A program made the translations under genes and the position numbers. From assembly GCF_025751535.1 (NCBI RefSeq), contig NZ_JAOWLC010000005.1:204088-268087 (forward strand): 64,000 nt of DNA, read 5' to 3'. Each line of letters begins with the position of its first letter. Positions within the stretch are counted from its first letter, which is position 1. Source of the DNA: Lentibacter sp. XHP0401. GTDB taxonomy: Bacteria > Pseudomonadota > Alphaproteobacteria > Rhodobacterales > Rhodobacteraceae. Under the pieces are notes generated by a model that worked only from the letters and a program-made list of their open reading frames with translations, searched no databases and was not told the origin of the DNA. Shown in pieces: positions 17,015 through 26,959 of the stretch.

Positions 17015-18919
17015 TTACGCTGGTTGCACCGTCAAACGGCGTGAGAAAAGTCCTGCAACAAGTGTGAGTATGAGAGCCGGAACATAGACCATCGGAATGG
17101 GGATCATGGCCCCGACCCCGATGATAAAGCGCACGCCTGACTGGCCAATGCCGATCCGCCCCAACATCGGGTCCGCGCGGCCCAACGAGGTGGCAAACAT
17201 CCAGATCGCGGCAAGGAGGCGGAGCATTGTGATAACAAGCTCGCTCCAGCTAAACTCCCCCGCGACCAGAAGGAGCGAGGGCGAATAAACAAAGACATAG
17301 GGCACAAGCAGCCCGACAATCGAAATACGCAGCGCAACGAAGGCCGTTTGCAAAGGGTTGCCCCCCGCAATGGGCGCGGCCACATAACAGCCATAGGCGA
17401 TAGGCGGCACAATCGAAGAATAAACCGCATAGTAAAGCACGAACATATGCGCCGCGAGCGGCAGCACCCCTGCCTTGATGATCGCAGGCGCAATCATGAT
17501 CGCAATAATGAGATAAGCGGGCAGCGTGGGCAGCCCCATGCCAAGGATGAGCGCCCCGAACATCGCCAGAATGAGCGCCATGATGAGATAGTCCTCACCC
17601 CAGCCTGAAATTGCTGTGGCAAAACGGATAGCCACGCCTGTTTCGTTGATGACCGCCAGCACAACGCCAATAACAGCAACTGCCAGCATAATCTGTGCGG
17701 AAGATATACCCCCAGCCACCAGCGCATCCCAGATTCGCTTGGGTTCGCGGCGGAAGTTGGGGTTAAGAACAAAGCCCGCACCTATGGCTGTGAGCACACC
17801 CACAAGCCCCGCTGTGGCAGGCGATTTGCCCATCAGGAAAGTGGCCATCAGCATCGCAATGGGCAAGAACACGAGAAGTGAATTAAGCCAGTCCCGCGCT
17901 GTGAGCACGGGCAGGTCTTCCTTGGCCATTGGTTTGATATCAAGCCGGATCGCCTCGGCGTAAACCTGCGCAAATAGGCCGATGTATTTGAACAAAGCAG
18001 GCAGGGCTGCGGCAGCAATCACCATGGCGAAGGGCATGCCCACAAGATCGGCCATGATAAAGACCGCTGCCGCCATGATCGGCGGGGTGAGTTGCCCGCC
18101 CGAGGAGGCCGCTGTTTCAACTGCGCCCGCAAAGTTAGCCGAAAAGCCCTGTCGCTTGATCATAGGGATCGTGAACACGCCAGTGCCTGCAATATTAGCC
18201 GCAACGGAGCCTGACATCATGCCAAAGACTGCACTCGCCACAATGGCCGCATGAGCCGCGCCGCCACGGATACGGCCTGTGAGAGCCGTGGAAATATGAA
18301 TGAGGCTTTCGCCCGCCCCTGTGCGCTCGAGCACCGCTCCGAAGATGAGGAAGATCAGCACATTATCGGCCACAAGCCCGGTCGTGCGGCCAAAGACACC
18401 GTCAAAGGAATACCAGACAATCTGCATGAAATCGGCGATGTTTGTGCCGAAATGCTTGAGAATACTGGGCAGATACGGCCCAGCAAAGCCGAAGGCCACA
18501 AAGCAAAGCGCCATAATTACAAGAGACCAACCCCATGCGCGAATGGTCAGTAAGATGATCGCGGCAACGCCCATGAGGCCGCCCGCGATGTTCATCGGAG
18601 TCGCCATGTAGAACCCTGTCCAAAGCTCAGCCTTGACGCGGTAAAACCAGATCGCCGAGAAGACAAACGCCGCCACGAGAAGCGCATCAAACACATAGCC
18701 AAGCCACGGTGCGCGCTCGAAAAGCTGGGTCTTGGCGGCGGACTGCGTGAGCAGCACAATCGCCGAGCTAAGCGCAATCACACCAAAGCGGGCTGTCACC
18801 TCATCGAGCGTGAAAAACGCGATGACCGCAATCACAACAAGCGAGAACACCCCCGCCAGAACGCCTCCGGCCTGTTGCAGCGGGGTTTGTGGGCCAGTTG
18901 GCGTCAACCCTTCGCTCAT
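17015..18919 (-). CDS. TRAP transporter fused permease (4TM/12TM type)
   Basis: A 634-residue membrane protein that fuses the small and large TRAP subunits. After several N-terminal helices comes IVWYSFDGVFGRTTGLVADN, then GAVLERTGAGESLI, ASSGGQLTPPIMAAAVFIM and MGLPTLPAYLII, all usual in permeases partnered with TAXI proteins. Its start overlaps the marR stop by four bases (ATGA), which implies coupled translation. The TAXI binding-protein gene follows 27 bases downstream. Confidence 0.92.
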   Translation of the reverse strand: MSEGLTPTGPQTPLQQAGGVLAGVFSLVVIAVIAFFTLDEVTARFGVIALSSAIVLLTQSAAKTQLFERAPWLGYVFDALLVAAFVFSAIWFYRVKAELWTGFYMATPMNIAGGLMGVAAIILLTIRAWGWSLVIMALCFVAFGFAGPYLPSILKHFGTNIADFMQIVWYSFDGVFGRTTGLVADNVLIFLIFGAVLERTGAGESLIHISTALTGRIRGGAAHAAIVASAVFGMMSGSVAANIAGTGVFTIPMIKRQGFSANFAGAVETAASSGGQLTPPIMAAAVFIMADLVGMPFAMVIAAAALPALFKYIGLFAQVYAEAIRLDIKPMAKEDLPVLTARDWLNSLLVFLPIAMLMATFLMGKSPATAGLVGVLTAIGAGFVLNPNFRREPKRIWDALVAGGISSAQIMLAVAVIGVVLAVINETGVAIRFATAISGWGEDYLIMALILAMFGALILGMGLPTLPAYLIIAIMIAPAIIKAGVLPLAAHMFVLYYAVYSSIVPPIAYGCYVAAPIAGGNPLQTAFVALRISIVGLLVPYVFVYSPSLLLVAGEFSWSELVITMLRLLAAIWMFATSLGRADPMLGRIGIGQSGVRFIIGVGAMIPIPMVYVPALILTLVAGLFSRRLTVQPA

Positions 18920-19422
18920 AGTGTAACCCCTTCCGCTTTTGCTCTCTCGATGCTGTGCGCCGTCAGCTTATCGAGCAGCCGCAAAAACTCGGCGCACTCA
19001 TCTGGTGTGAAGCAGCCCACAACGCTTTCGTTACGCATAGCAGCCTCGGCAAGCACCCGCCCGTGCAGTTCCCGCCCTGCCCTGGTCAGCGAAAGCGTCA
19101 CAACGCGGCGGTCTTCTTGTGAGGGGTGGGTTGTAAGAAACCCGCGGCCAACCAGCCCGCTAACCACGCGGCTGAGTTGGCCTTTATCCATCAAAAGCAT
19201 CTTGCGCACATCAGAAACCACGGCAGGCGACAAAGCCTCGGTCAGCCCTATCACACGCCACTCGTTCAGCGTCACACCGAGCCGATTTTGGAAGTTCGCG
19301 CCGCCAAGCCGCTCGTTGAGCAGATTGAAACGAGCAATTCGAAAAGAAAGCGCATCCGTCACCGCCTCAATTGGCGGATGGATTTGCTCCACGTCAGCTT
19401 GCTCTGCTTTTCTGGCTTGCAT
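18916..19422 (-). CDS. MarR family transcriptional regulator
   Basis: A 168-residue winged-helix regulator. LGVTLNEWRVIGLTEALSP, then DVRKMLLMDKGQLSRVVSGL (recognition helix) and THPSQEDRRVVTLSLTRAGR (wing) make the classic MarR pattern. It heads the operon with a fused TRAP permease and TAXI protein and is divergent from an amidohydrolase gene. Palindromes in the shared promoter region (19451-19473) are candidate operators. It likely senses the TRAP substrate or its breakdown product; inference. Confidence 0.9.
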   Translation of the reverse strand: MQARKAEQADVEQIHPPIEAVTDALSFRIARFNLLNERLGGANFQNRLGVTLNEWRVIGLTEALSPAVVSDVRKMLLMDKGQLSRVVSGLVGRGFLTTHPSQEDRRVVTLSLTRAGRELHGRVLAEAAMRNESVVGCFTPDECAEFLRLLDKLTAHSIERAKAEGVTL

Positions 19423-19450
19423 GTCTGGCCCTCCCCTTTCCTTAACAGTG

Positions 19451-19473
19451 TCAATTTAGTTGATTAAGTCAAC
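19451..19473. promoter_or_regulatory. Candidate MarR operator, two overlapping palindromes
   Basis: TCAA-TTTAG-TTGA (19451-19463) overlaps GTTGA-TTAAG-TCAAC (19459-19473), and a further TTGACAATATGTC follows. The site lies between the divergent marR and amidohydrolase starts (19422 and 19528), where an autoregulatory MarR operator would be expected. Confidence 0.55.
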
Positions 19474-19527
19474 AAATTTTTGACAATATGTCGCACCTCA
19501 GCCAATATCCGCTAAAAGGAGTCCCCA

Positions 19528-21177
19528 ATGCCCCATCCGATCCCCGACGAAATTCTCACAGGTGGAAGGCTTCTGACAATGGATCCGCACCAGCCCCTCG
19601 CCAGCGCAATGGCACTTGCCGGCGGCCGCATTCTGGCCGTAGGCACGGACGCCGAAATCGAAGCGCTGACAGGCGCTGGCACAAAGCACACGCGGCTTCA
19701 CGGGCGGCATATTATGCCTGGGCTTGTCGAAAGCCACACCCATGCGCTGTGGGGCGCGTGCCGTGATTTGTTTGATGTTTATGTCGGTTATAGCGCGAGC
19801 CTCGCAGAGCTTATCAAGGCCACCCGCACCCGTGCAGCAAGCCTGCCAGAGGGCACGCCTGTCAGCGGTGGTCCATGGCGCCATGAAATGCGGACCGAAA
19901 TGGGCGCGCGCCCGCGTAATCTGCTGGATGATGTGAGCCGTGCACACCCGATCGTGCTGTTTGACACCTCGCAACATCTGGCTTGGGCCAACTCTCTGGC
20001 GATCGAGAAGGCGGGCCTTGGCGGCGTGCCAGACGATATCAAAGGCGGCGTAATCGAGCGCAACGAAGATGGCACTGCCAGCGGCATTTTCGCCGAAGCC
20101 GCCACAAGTCCACTGCGTGCACTCACAGCCTATACCGATGTGCAAATGGCCGAGGCCGCGCGCAAATTCACCCGTTATTTCAATGCCCTCGGCTTCACCG
20201 CCTTCAAAGAGCCGATGGCCTACGAACCGGAATTGCGCGCTTATCATGCCGCCGATCAGCGCGGAGAGATGACGCTTCACGCCGCCGCGCATATCGTCAA
20301 GGCAGGTATCGCGGCAGGTCACGTGAGCTACACCGAAATGGAACGCCTGCGCACAACCTTCCGCAGTGAAAACCTCCGCACGGATTACGCCAAGCTCTTC
20401 CTTGATGGCGTTGCCCCCGGCTTCACCGCGTCTTTTGCCGAACCCTACCTTGCCAGTTCGGGCTATGACGTGGCCAACCACACCCCCGATGCCACCTTAC
20501 TGATTGACCCGGCCGAGCACGCAGCCATCGTGACCGAGCTTGATGCGCGCGGCTTCACCGTGAAGATGCACGCCGTCGGCGACAACGCCATCGCCAAGGG
20601 GCTTGATGCTATTGCCGCCGCACGCGCGGCCAACGGGCCAAGTGGGCTGCGCCACGAGATTGCCCATTGCACCTTTGTCTCCGATGCCGACTTGGCACGC
20701 TTTGCCGCTCTTGGTGCGGTGGCCGAAATGTCACCCAAGCTCTGGTATCCAAACGCCGCAACACCCGCGCAAACCGCTGTTTTGGGCAAAAAACGGCTCG
20801 AGAAATGTCACCGCTTTGCCGACCTGCTCGCCGCCAAAGCCGAGATGACATATGCTTCCGACTGGCCGGCCTCGGCCCCGGATGCAAACCCGTGGACAGG
20901 GCTTGCAGGTATGTTAACGCGGCGCGATGTAACGGGGCAGTTCGGCGGCACGGTCGGCCCTGCGCAGGCCATCAGCCTTGCCCAAGCGCTGCCCCTGTTC
21001 ACACTCCAAGGTGCGCGCAGTTTGCGCATGGAAGCCGAAACAGGCTCTCTCACCGCAGGAAAATGGGCGGACTTTATCACCCTGCCAAAATTGCTTTCCG
21101 AGATGACACCCGAAGAAATCGGTGCTTGCGCACCATTGCAAACCCGCTGGAAGGGCCGCATTGTTTATGAGGATTAA
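19528..21177 (+). CDS. Metal-dependent amidohydrolase (amidohydrolase family 3, YtcJ-like)
   Basis: A 549-residue cytoplasmic hydrolase. The N-terminal beta domain ends in GRHIMPGLVESHTHALWG with the HxH metal ligands near residue 70; later come KLFLDGVAPGFTA, KMHAVGDNAIAKGLDA, HEIAHCTFVSDADL and ASDWPAS with the metal-binding aspartate. This subfamily hydrolyses amides or N-formyl groups of small molecules. AAAAGGAG precedes the start. It is divergent from marR and the TAXI-TRAP operon, so the imported compound may be its substrate; the chemistry is not determinable here. Confidence 0.88.
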   Translation: MPHPIPDEILTGGRLLTMDPHQPLASAMALAGGRILAVGTDAEIEALTGAGTKHTRLHGRHIMPGLVESHTHALWGACRDLFDVYVGYSASLAELIKATRTRAASLPEGTPVSGGPWRHEMRTEMGARPRNLLDDVSRAHPIVLFDTSQHLAWANSLAIEKAGLGGVPDDIKGGVIERNEDGTASGIFAEAATSPLRALTAYTDVQMAEAARKFTRYFNALGFTAFKEPMAYEPELRAYHAADQRGEMTLHAAAHIVKAGIAAGHVSYTEMERLRTTFRSENLRTDYAKLFLDGVAPGFTASFAEPYLASSGYDVANHTPDATLLIDPAEHAAIVTELDARGFTVKMHAVGDNAIAKGLDAIAAARAANGPSGLRHEIAHCTFVSDADLARFAALGAVAEMSPKLWYPNAATPAQTAVLGKKRLEKCHRFADLLAAKAEMTYASDWPASAPDANPWTGLAGMLTRRDVTGQFGGTVGPAQAISLAQALPLFTLQGARSLRMEAETGSLTAGKWADFITLPKLLSEMTPEEIGACAPLQTRWKGRIVYED

Positions 21178-21180
21178 TGC

Positions 21181-21267
21181 TGGTACCCGCGGCCGGACTC
21201 GAACCGGCACGGCCTATACGGCCTAGAGATTTTAAGTCTCCTGTGTCTACCATTCCACCACGCAGGC
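21181..21267 (-). tRNA. tRNA-Leu (UAA)
   Basis: An 87-base class II tRNA on the minus strand. Acceptor GCCTGCG pairs with CGCGGGT, followed by A and an encoded CCA. The anticodon loop ACTTAAAAT presents UAA, and an extended variable arm (GGCCGTATAGGCC) is typical of leucine tRNAs. The gene begins four bases after the amidohydrolase stop on the opposite strand. Confidence 0.95.
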
Positions 21268-21334
21268 CAGCGCAGCTTGCCTAAACCGAGCAGCGGATAA
21301 AAACAATCCGCTTCTTTCATCAGAAAGCCGCAAC

Positions 21335-21685
21335 ATGACTGTTAAACGCATCACTGCCAACTTGAACACCCGCTCTGTGAGCGAGATGCGCAGCTTTTAT
21401 AACGCTCTTTTCGGACTTGATGTGCTAATGGATCACGGCTGGATGGCCACACTCGGAACACGGTCTGATGCGCCCGTCCAATTAAGCATCGCAACAGAAG
21501 GTGGCGAAGGTACCCCCGTGCCGGAAATTTCGATCGAGGTGGACGATCTTGATGAAGTGCTCGCAAAAGCCCGCGCGCTTGAGCACGATATTCTTTACGG
21601 CCCGGAAACCGAAAGCTGGGGCGTGCGCCGCTTCATGCTGCACGACCCGTCAGACAACCTCATCAACGTGCTGATGCACATCTAA
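21335..21685 (+). CDS. VOC-superfamily (glyoxalase-like) protein
   Basis: A 116-residue single-domain protein with two beta-alpha-beta-beta-beta units. Family features are SVSEMRSFYNALFGLDVLMDHG at the start and WGVRRFMLHDPSDNLINVLMHI at the end; the DP-x-x-N-x-I/L-N ending is usual. VOC proteins bind metals or small ligands and include glyoxalases, dioxygenases and antibiotic-binding proteins. The canonical metal ligands of glyoxalase I are not all evident, so the activity is unknown. It lies between tRNA-Leu and the convergent putR. Confidence 0.8.
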   Translation: MTVKRITANLNTRSVSEMRSFYNALFGLDVLMDHGWMATLGTRSDAPVQLSIATEGGEGTPVPEISIEVDDLDEVLAKARALEHDILYGPETESWGVRRFMLHDPSDNLINVLMHI

Positions 21686-21708
21686 AGCGGGCCGCCCTGC
21701 CCCATTGG

Positions 21709-22200
21709 TCACATAACATCCGCGAGAGTTGTTTCTTTCACCGCCTGCATCGCCACATAAGTCGAGGTTGAAGAGACATAAGGCAGCGTTGAAATCTGCT
21801 CGGCCATAACAATGCGGTAGTCGTTCATGTTCTGGGTGCGGACCTTGAGTAGGTAGTCAAAATTCGCGGCCATGAGATGCACCTGCTCGATCTGCGGGAT
21901 CTTGGAAACAGCTGCATTAAACGCCGCCAGCGCCTTTTCTCGGGTGTCCGATAGGCGCACTTCAACAAAAGAAACGTGATCCAACCCCAAGCGGATCGGG
22001 TCAAACAGCGCTTTATAGCCGGTGATAACCCCCGTCTGCTCCAGCCGTTTAAGCCGCGCTTGCGTGGGTGATTTGGAGAGACCAATGCGCTGCGCAAGCT
22101 CGGTAACGGGGATTCGCCCGTCTGACGCAAGCACAGAGAGAATCTTACGATCAAACCAATCCAGATCTACTTGACCTTTAATTCCGACATTGACAGCCAT
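21709..22200 (-). CDS. putR: PutR, Lrp/AsnC-type regulator of proline catabolism
   Basis: A 163-residue Lrp-family activator: helix-turn-helix LDWFDRKILSVLASDGRIPV then TELAQRIGLSKSPTQARLKR, and a C-terminal domain with MAANFDYLLKVRTQNMNDYR. It is divergent from putA, the arrangement known in alphaproteobacteria where PutR activates putA with proline as co-inducer. The frame extends upstream to 22338, but ATG 22200 gives the normal N-terminus and leaves room for the shared promoter. Confidence 0.88.
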   Translation of the reverse strand: MAVNVGIKGQVDLDWFDRKILSVLASDGRIPVTELAQRIGLSKSPTQARLKRLEQTGVITGYKALFDPIRLGLDHVSFVEVRLSDTREKALAAFNAAVSKIPQIEQVHLMAANFDYLLKVRTQNMNDYRIVMAEQISTLPYVSSTSTYVAMQAVKETTLADVM

Positions 22201-22279
22201 TTTGACCCGCTTTCTCCATAAGATCAGGAATATCACCCGATTAAACAAGATTACATAGGACGAAATGGAGGAGTTTGCC

Positions 22280-25200
22280 ATGCCTAAGAATCCACTTCGT
22301 TCTGCAATCAGCACCAATATGTATGCCAATGAAGCCAAAACGCTTCAGCGCCTCATTGTCGAGGCCGGCCTCTCTAAGGAAACCCGCACACGGATTTCGG
22401 CAGACGCTGCAACTCTCGTGCATGGCATTCGCAAAAGCTCCAATCCTGGGATGATGGAAGTCTTCCTCGCGGAATACGGCCTTTCTACCGACGAAGGCAT
22501 CGCCCTCATGTGCCTTGCCGAAGCCTTGCTGCGCGTGCCCGATGCCGAAACGATCGACGCGCTGATCGAGGACAAAATCGCGCAGTCCGATTGGGCCAGC
22601 CACATGGGCGAAAGCACCTCACCGCTGGTCAATGCGTCCACTTGGGCGCTCATGCTAACAGGCAAGGTGCTCGACGAGCCCGCCCCCGGCCTCATTGGTA
22701 CGCTCAGAAGTGCTGTAAAGCGCTTGGGCGAGCCCGTCATCCGCACAGCCGTGGGCCGCGCCATGAAAGAAATGGGCCGTCAGTTCGTGCTCGGAGAAAC
22801 CATCACAAGCGCAATGGAGCGCGCCGCGAAGATGGAAGCCAAGGGCTATACCTACAGCTACGACATGCTTGGCGAGGCCGCGCGCACCGAAGGTGATGCG
22901 AAGCGTTATCACCTCGCGTACAGCCGTGCGATCACGGCCATCGCGCAAGCCTGCACCCGCAGTGAAATCCGGGAAAATCCGGGAATTTCGGTCAAACTCT
23001 CCGCTCTGCATCCGCGCTATGAAGAAGCCCAGCGCGCCCGCGTGATGGATGAACTGGCCCCGCGCCTGCGCTCGCTTGCCCTGCTCGCCAAATCCGCTGG
23101 TATGGGCCTCAATGTCGACGCCGAAGAAGCCGATCGCCTCGCGCTGTCGATGGATGTGATCGAGGAAGTCCTCTCAGAGCCGTCACTTGCAAACTGGGAC
23201 GGCTTCGGCGTTGTTGTGCAAGCCTACGGGCAACGCGCAGGCGATGCGATCGACTATCTCAACGCACTGGCAACGCGGCTTGACCGCCGTATCATGGTCC
23301 GCCTTGTGAAAGGCGCGTACTGGGACACCGAAGTGAAGCGCGCGCAGGTTGAAGGTGTTGTGGGCTTCCCTGTATTCACAGCCAAACCCGCGACCGATGT
23401 GAGCTACATCGCCAATGCGAAGAAGCTGCTGGGCATGACAAGCCGCATCTATCCGCAGTTCGCCACGCACAATGCCCACACGGTTGCCGCCGTTCTCGAC
23501 ATGGCCAAGGACATGGGCGTGAGCAATGACGCCTACGAGTTCCAGCGCCTTCACGGCATGGGCGAGGCGCTGCATGATATCGTGCTCAAAGGCCGTGGTT
23601 CGCATTGCCGTATCTATGCTCCTGTAGGGGCGCACCGCGATCTGCTCGCCTATCTCGTGCGCCGCCTGCTCGAAAACGGAGCCAACTCAAGCTTTGTGAA
23701 CCAGATCGTAGACGAGGATGTCCCCGCCGAAGAAGTCGCGGCCTGCCCGTTTGACGCGCTGGCAACCGCTCAGCCCAACATCACCGAAGCGCCCGACTTG
23801 TTTGCGCCCGAGCGGGCCAACTCGAAGGGCTTTGACATCACTCACGAGCCAACACTTGCGCGCATCGAGAAGGCACGCAAACCCTATGCCGTGCATGTCT
23901 GGGAGGCGGCCCCCCTGCTCGCAGGCAAGGCCAAACCGCAGAAAACCCATACGGCGCTTAACCCTGCAAACCCGGCCGATACCGTGGGTAAAGTTGCCTT
24001 CGCCTCGAAGACCGATGTCGAAACTGCGCTGAAGGCCGCGAAGGTATGGGACGCCGCACCAGCCGAGCGCGCCAAGGTGCTCAACAAAGCCGCAGATCTT
24101 TATGAAAAGCACTTCGGAGAACTCTTTGCACAGCTCGCGCGCGAAGCGGGCAAGATAATGTCCGACCAGGTGGGCGAGCTGCGCGAAGCCGTCGACTTCC
24201 TGCGCTACTACGCCGCCAATGCGCCCCATGAAACGCCAATCGGAACCTTCACCTGCATTTCGCCATGGAACTTCCCGCTGGCAATCTTCACAGGGCAAAT
24301 CGCCGCCGCTTTGGCGGCTGGCAATGCCGTTCTCGCCAAACCGGCCGAGCAAACCTCACTCATCGCCTACCGCGCGACGCAACTGTTGCACGAAGCGGGC
24401 GTGCCTGTCACAGCGCTTCAGCTTCTCCCCGGTGCCGGCGATGTCGGAGCAGCGCTCACGTCTGATCCGCGCATCGGCGGCGTGGCCTTTACAGGCGGCA
24501 CAGATACAGCGCTGCTCATCCGAAAATCCATGGCCGAAAACCTCGCTCCCGGCGCGCCGCTGATTGCCGAAACCGGCGGGCTGAACGCCATGATCGTAGA
24601 CAGCACCGCGCTGCCCGAACAGGCCGTGCAAGCCATCGTTGAAAGCGCCTTTCAATCCGCTGGCCAGCGCTGCTCGGCCCTACGCTGCCTTTATGTGCAG
24701 GATGATATCGCCGAAGGCTTCACCCATATGCTCAAAGGCGCGATGGAGGAGCTTTCCATGGGCGCACCTTGGCTTCTGAGCACTGATGTCGGGCCCGTCA
24801 TTGACGAAGAGGCCCGCGCCAGCATTGCCGAGCACATCGAGACTGCACGCGCCGAGGGACGGCTCATGCACGAGTTGCGCACACCGAACTCGGGCACCTT
24901 CATCGCGCCAACTCTGATCAAAGTGAGCGGCATCGCGGACATGGGACGCGAAATCTTCGGCCCCGTGCTGCACTTGGCCACGTTCAAATCAAACGAAATC
25001 GACCGCGTTGTCGAGGCGATCAATGCCACGGGCTATGGCCTCACTTTTGGCCTGCAAACCCGTATCGACGACCGCGTGCAGCATATTTGCGAGCGTATTC
25101 ATGCGGGCAATATCTATGTAAACCGCAACCAGATCGGAGCGATTGTCGGCAGCCAGCCTTTTGGCGGCGAAGGCCTTTCCGGCACAGGGCCAAAAGCGGG

Positions 25201-25714
25201 TGGGCCAAACTATCTGCCGCGCTTTGTGCAACCTGCCACGCAAGCGGCACAAGGCACATGGAGCAGCGCTATGAGTTCGGAGGCGATGCACTCGGCCATT
25301 CTGGCAGCACCCGCTGCAAAAACTGCGCAAACTCTGGTGATGCCCGGTCCTACGGGGGAATCCAACAAACTCACGATGGAACCCCGCGCACCGCTTTTGT
25401 GCCTCGGCCCAAGCGCCGAAACCGCCGCGGCGCAAGCCGATATGGTACGCGCTTTGGGCGGGGTTGCTGTAAAAGCCACGGGCACTCTGCAAGCAGACGC
25501 CTTGGAAACACTCACAGGCTTTTCGGGTGTGCTCTTCTGGGGCAACGAGGCTGAGGCGCGCAGCTATGAACGAGCTTTGTCCAAACGCACAGGAGCGATC
25601 TTGCCTCTGATCACAGCCGTTCCGGATGTAGCGCGGGTGATGGGTGAGCGGCATGTTTGTGTGGATACGACAGCTTCGGGCGGGAATGCTGCGCTTTTGG
25701 CAGGCCAAGGGTAA
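22280..25714 (+). CDS. putA: PutA, bifunctional proline dehydrogenase / P5C dehydrogenase
   Basis: A 1144-residue enzyme that oxidises proline to pyrroline-5-carboxylate (FAD) and then to glutamate (NAD+). The first half has the barrel motifs [49 protein letters not shown] and [11 protein letters not shown]; the second half is an aldehyde dehydrogenase with [23 protein letters not shown] and catalytic cysteine C798 in [12 protein letters not shown]-terminal extension of about 120 residues follows. There is no ribbon-helix-helix DNA-binding domain, consistent with a separate PutR. ATG 22280 has GGAGG seven bases upstream, preferred over ATG 22265. Confidence 0.96.
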   Translation: MPKNPLRSAISTNMYANEAKTLQRLIVEAGLSKETRTRISADAATLVHGIRKSSNPGMMEVFLAEYGLSTDEGIALMCLAEALLRVPDAETIDALIEDKIAQSDWASHMGESTSPLVNASTWALMLTGKVLDEPAPGLIGTLRSAVKRLGEPVIRTAVGRAMKEMGRQFVLGETITSAMERAAKMEAKGYTYSYDMLGEAARTEGDAKRYHLAYSRAITAIAQACTRSEIRENPGISVKLSALHPRYEEAQRARVMDELAPRLRSLALLAKSAGMGLNVDAEEADRLALSMDVIEEVLSEPSLANWDGFGVVVQAYGQRAGDAIDYLNALATRLDRRIMVRLVKGAYWDTEVKRAQVEGVVGFPVFTAKPATDVSYIANAKKLLGMTSRIYPQFATHNAHTVAAVLDMAKDMGVSNDAYEFQRLHGMGEALHDIVLKGRGSHCRIYAPVGAHRDLLAYLVRRLLENGANSSFVNQIVDEDVPAEEVAACPFDALATAQPNITEAPDLFAPERANSKGFDITHEPTLARIEKARKPYAVHVWEAAPLLAGKAKPQKTHTALNPANPADTVGKVAFASKTDVETALKAAKVWDAAPAERAKVLNKAADLYEKHFGELFAQLAREAGKIMSDQVGELREAVDFLRYYAANAPHETPIGTFTCISPWNFPLAIFTGQIAAALAAGNAVLAKPAEQTSLIAYRATQLLHEAGVPVTALQLLPGAGDVGAALTSDPRIGGVAFTGGTDTALLIRKSMAENLAPGAPLIAETGGLNAMIVDSTALPEQAVQAIVESAFQSAGQRCSALRCLYVQDDIAEGFTHMLKGAMEELSMGAPWLLSTDVGPVIDEEARASIAEHIETARAEGRLMHELRTPNSGTFIAPTLIKVSGIADMGREIFGPVLHLATFKSNEIDRVVEAINATGYGLTFGLQTRIDDRVQHICERIHAGNIYVNRNQIGAIVGSQPFGGEGLSGTGPKAGGPNYLPRFVQPATQAAQGTWSSAMSSEAMHSAILAAPAAKTAQTLVMPGPTGESNKLTMEPRAPLLCLGPSAETAAAQADMVRALGGVAVKATGTLQADALETLTGFSGVLFWGNEAEARSYERALSKRTGAILPLITAVPDVARVMGERHVCVDTTASGGNAALLAGQG

Positions 25715-25719
25715 CTGTT

Positions 25720-25800
25720 TTCGAATTGCGCTTCGCGCAATCCGATCATGGCGGGGGCTTTGCCCCCGCACCCCCAAGGTATTTTTAAACAGAAGAAGCG
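25720..25800. repeat. Intergenic repeat copy A, containing a terminator-like hairpin
   Basis: After putA a GCGCTTCGCGC hairpin is followed by GCGGGGGC-TTT-GCCCCCGC (25751-25769), then ACCCCCAAGGTATTTTT and AGAAGAAG. Related assemblies of GC-rich hairpins beside a CAAGGTATTTT/TTCTTCTG-type core recur at 30244, 39845 and 43811. The strong stem before ATTTTT probably terminates putA transcription. Confidence 0.6.
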
Positions 25801-25850
25801 GGGCAAAATTTGCGCTTTCCCCTCTGCAGCTTTGGCCTTAGCGTCATGTC

Positions 25851-26591
25851 ATGTTTCCATTTCGCGACCATAACCCGAGCGGGCGCACGCCCTATGTGAC
25901 CTACGCGCTGATTGCCGTGAATATTGCCGTGTTTCTAAGCTATTGGCATTTGTTCGCAGACCCCCGCGCACTCAATGATTTTTATTTTCAGTATGCGCTC
26001 ATCCCCGCCGCCATCACCACGGGGCAGGGTTTTGAAGGCTTGTTTACCTCGATGTTTTTACACGGCGGGCTAATGCATCTTGGCGGGAACATGCTGTTTT
26101 TATGGATATTTGGCGACAATATGGAAGACGAGATGGGCCATATGGGCTTCCTCGCTTTTTATCTCATGTCAGGGCTTCTGGCGGGCCTGTCGCACGTTGT
26201 GTTTGCGCCAGGATCAGCGGTGCCGACTGTGGGTGCGTCCGGCGCGATTGCGGGCGTGATGGGGGGCTACTTGCTGCTCTTCCCGCGCGCCAAGGTCGAT
26301 ATTCTCCTCATCATCGTGATCTTTTTCCGCGTTTTCACATTGCCGGCCTGGATCATGCTTGCGATCTGGTTTGGCATGCAGGCCTTCGGCGGCCTCACAA
26401 CAAACCCCGACACAGGCGGCGTGGCCTATTGGGCCCATGCCGGCGGGTTTATCGCAGGAATAGCGCTGACCTTTCCTCTGTTCATGCGCCTTGGCGGGCC
26501 GCACTTCTGGCATAAGAACGACTTTAAGCCGCCCCACCCCGAGGCGCAGTATGACCCTTCCCGCATCCCAACCATAAGGCGACGCAAATGA
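25851..26591 (+). CDS. Rhomboid-family intramembrane serine protease
   Basis: A 246-residue protein with six or more membrane helices. MFLHGGLMHLGGNMLFLWIF carries the family HxxxN loop, the nucleophile is S130 in TVGASGAIAG, and the catalytic histidine is H196 in YWAHAGGFIAG. Rhomboids cleave membrane proteins inside the bilayer; the substrate here is unknown. The stop overlaps the start of the following GFA gene by four bases. Confidence 0.93.
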   Translation: MFPFRDHNPSGRTPYVTYALIAVNIAVFLSYWHLFADPRALNDFYFQYALIPAAITTGQGFEGLFTSMFLHGGLMHLGGNMLFLWIFGDNMEDEMGHMGFLAFYLMSGLLAGLSHVVFAPGSAVPTVGASGAIAGVMGGYLLLFPRAKVDILLIIVIFFRVFTLPAWIMLAIWFGMQAFGGLTTNPDTGGVAYWAHAGGFIAGIALTFPLFMRLGGPHFWHKNDFKPPHPEAQYDPSRIPTIRRRK

Positions 26592-26956
26592 ACGAATCCC
26601 ACAAGCTCACCTGCCATTGTGGCGCTGTCGAAATGCTGGTCACTCTCTCAGACGGGCTAAACACCGCGCGGCGCTGTGACTGTTCTTTTTGCCGCCGCCG
26701 TGGCGCTGTGGCCGTGAGCGCTCCACTTGACGGGATCAAGATCATCAAGGGCGAGGACAACCTCACGCTTTACCAATGGGGCACGATGACGGCGAAGCAT
26801 TATTTCTGCAAAACCTGTGGCAACTACACGCACCATCAGCGCCGCTCGAACCCTAATGAATACGGTGTAAACATGGGTGCGCTCGAGGGGGTAAACCCTG
26901 CCGAATACGAGCCTATCGAGTGGGCCGACGGCGTGAACCACCCGTCAGACCGTTAA
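26588..26956 (+). CDS. GFA-family (CENP-V/Gfa-like) zinc protein
   Basis: A 122-residue protein with LTCHCGAVEM at residues 8-17, a second pair in RRCDCSFCRRRGAV, and CKTCGNYTHH: the zinc-binding cysteine pattern of the glutathione-dependent formaldehyde-activating enzyme fold. Most members are uncharacterised, and the glutathione chemistry is proven only for Gfa itself. It is translationally coupled to the upstream rhomboid gene (ATGA). Confidence 0.88.
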   Translation: MNESHKLTCHCGAVEMLVTLSDGLNTARRCDCSFCRRRGAVAVSAPLDGIKIIKGEDNLTLYQWGTMTAKHYFCKTCGNYTHHQRRSNPNEYGVNMGALEGVNPAEYEPIEWADGVNHPSDR

Positions 26957-26959
26957 CCC

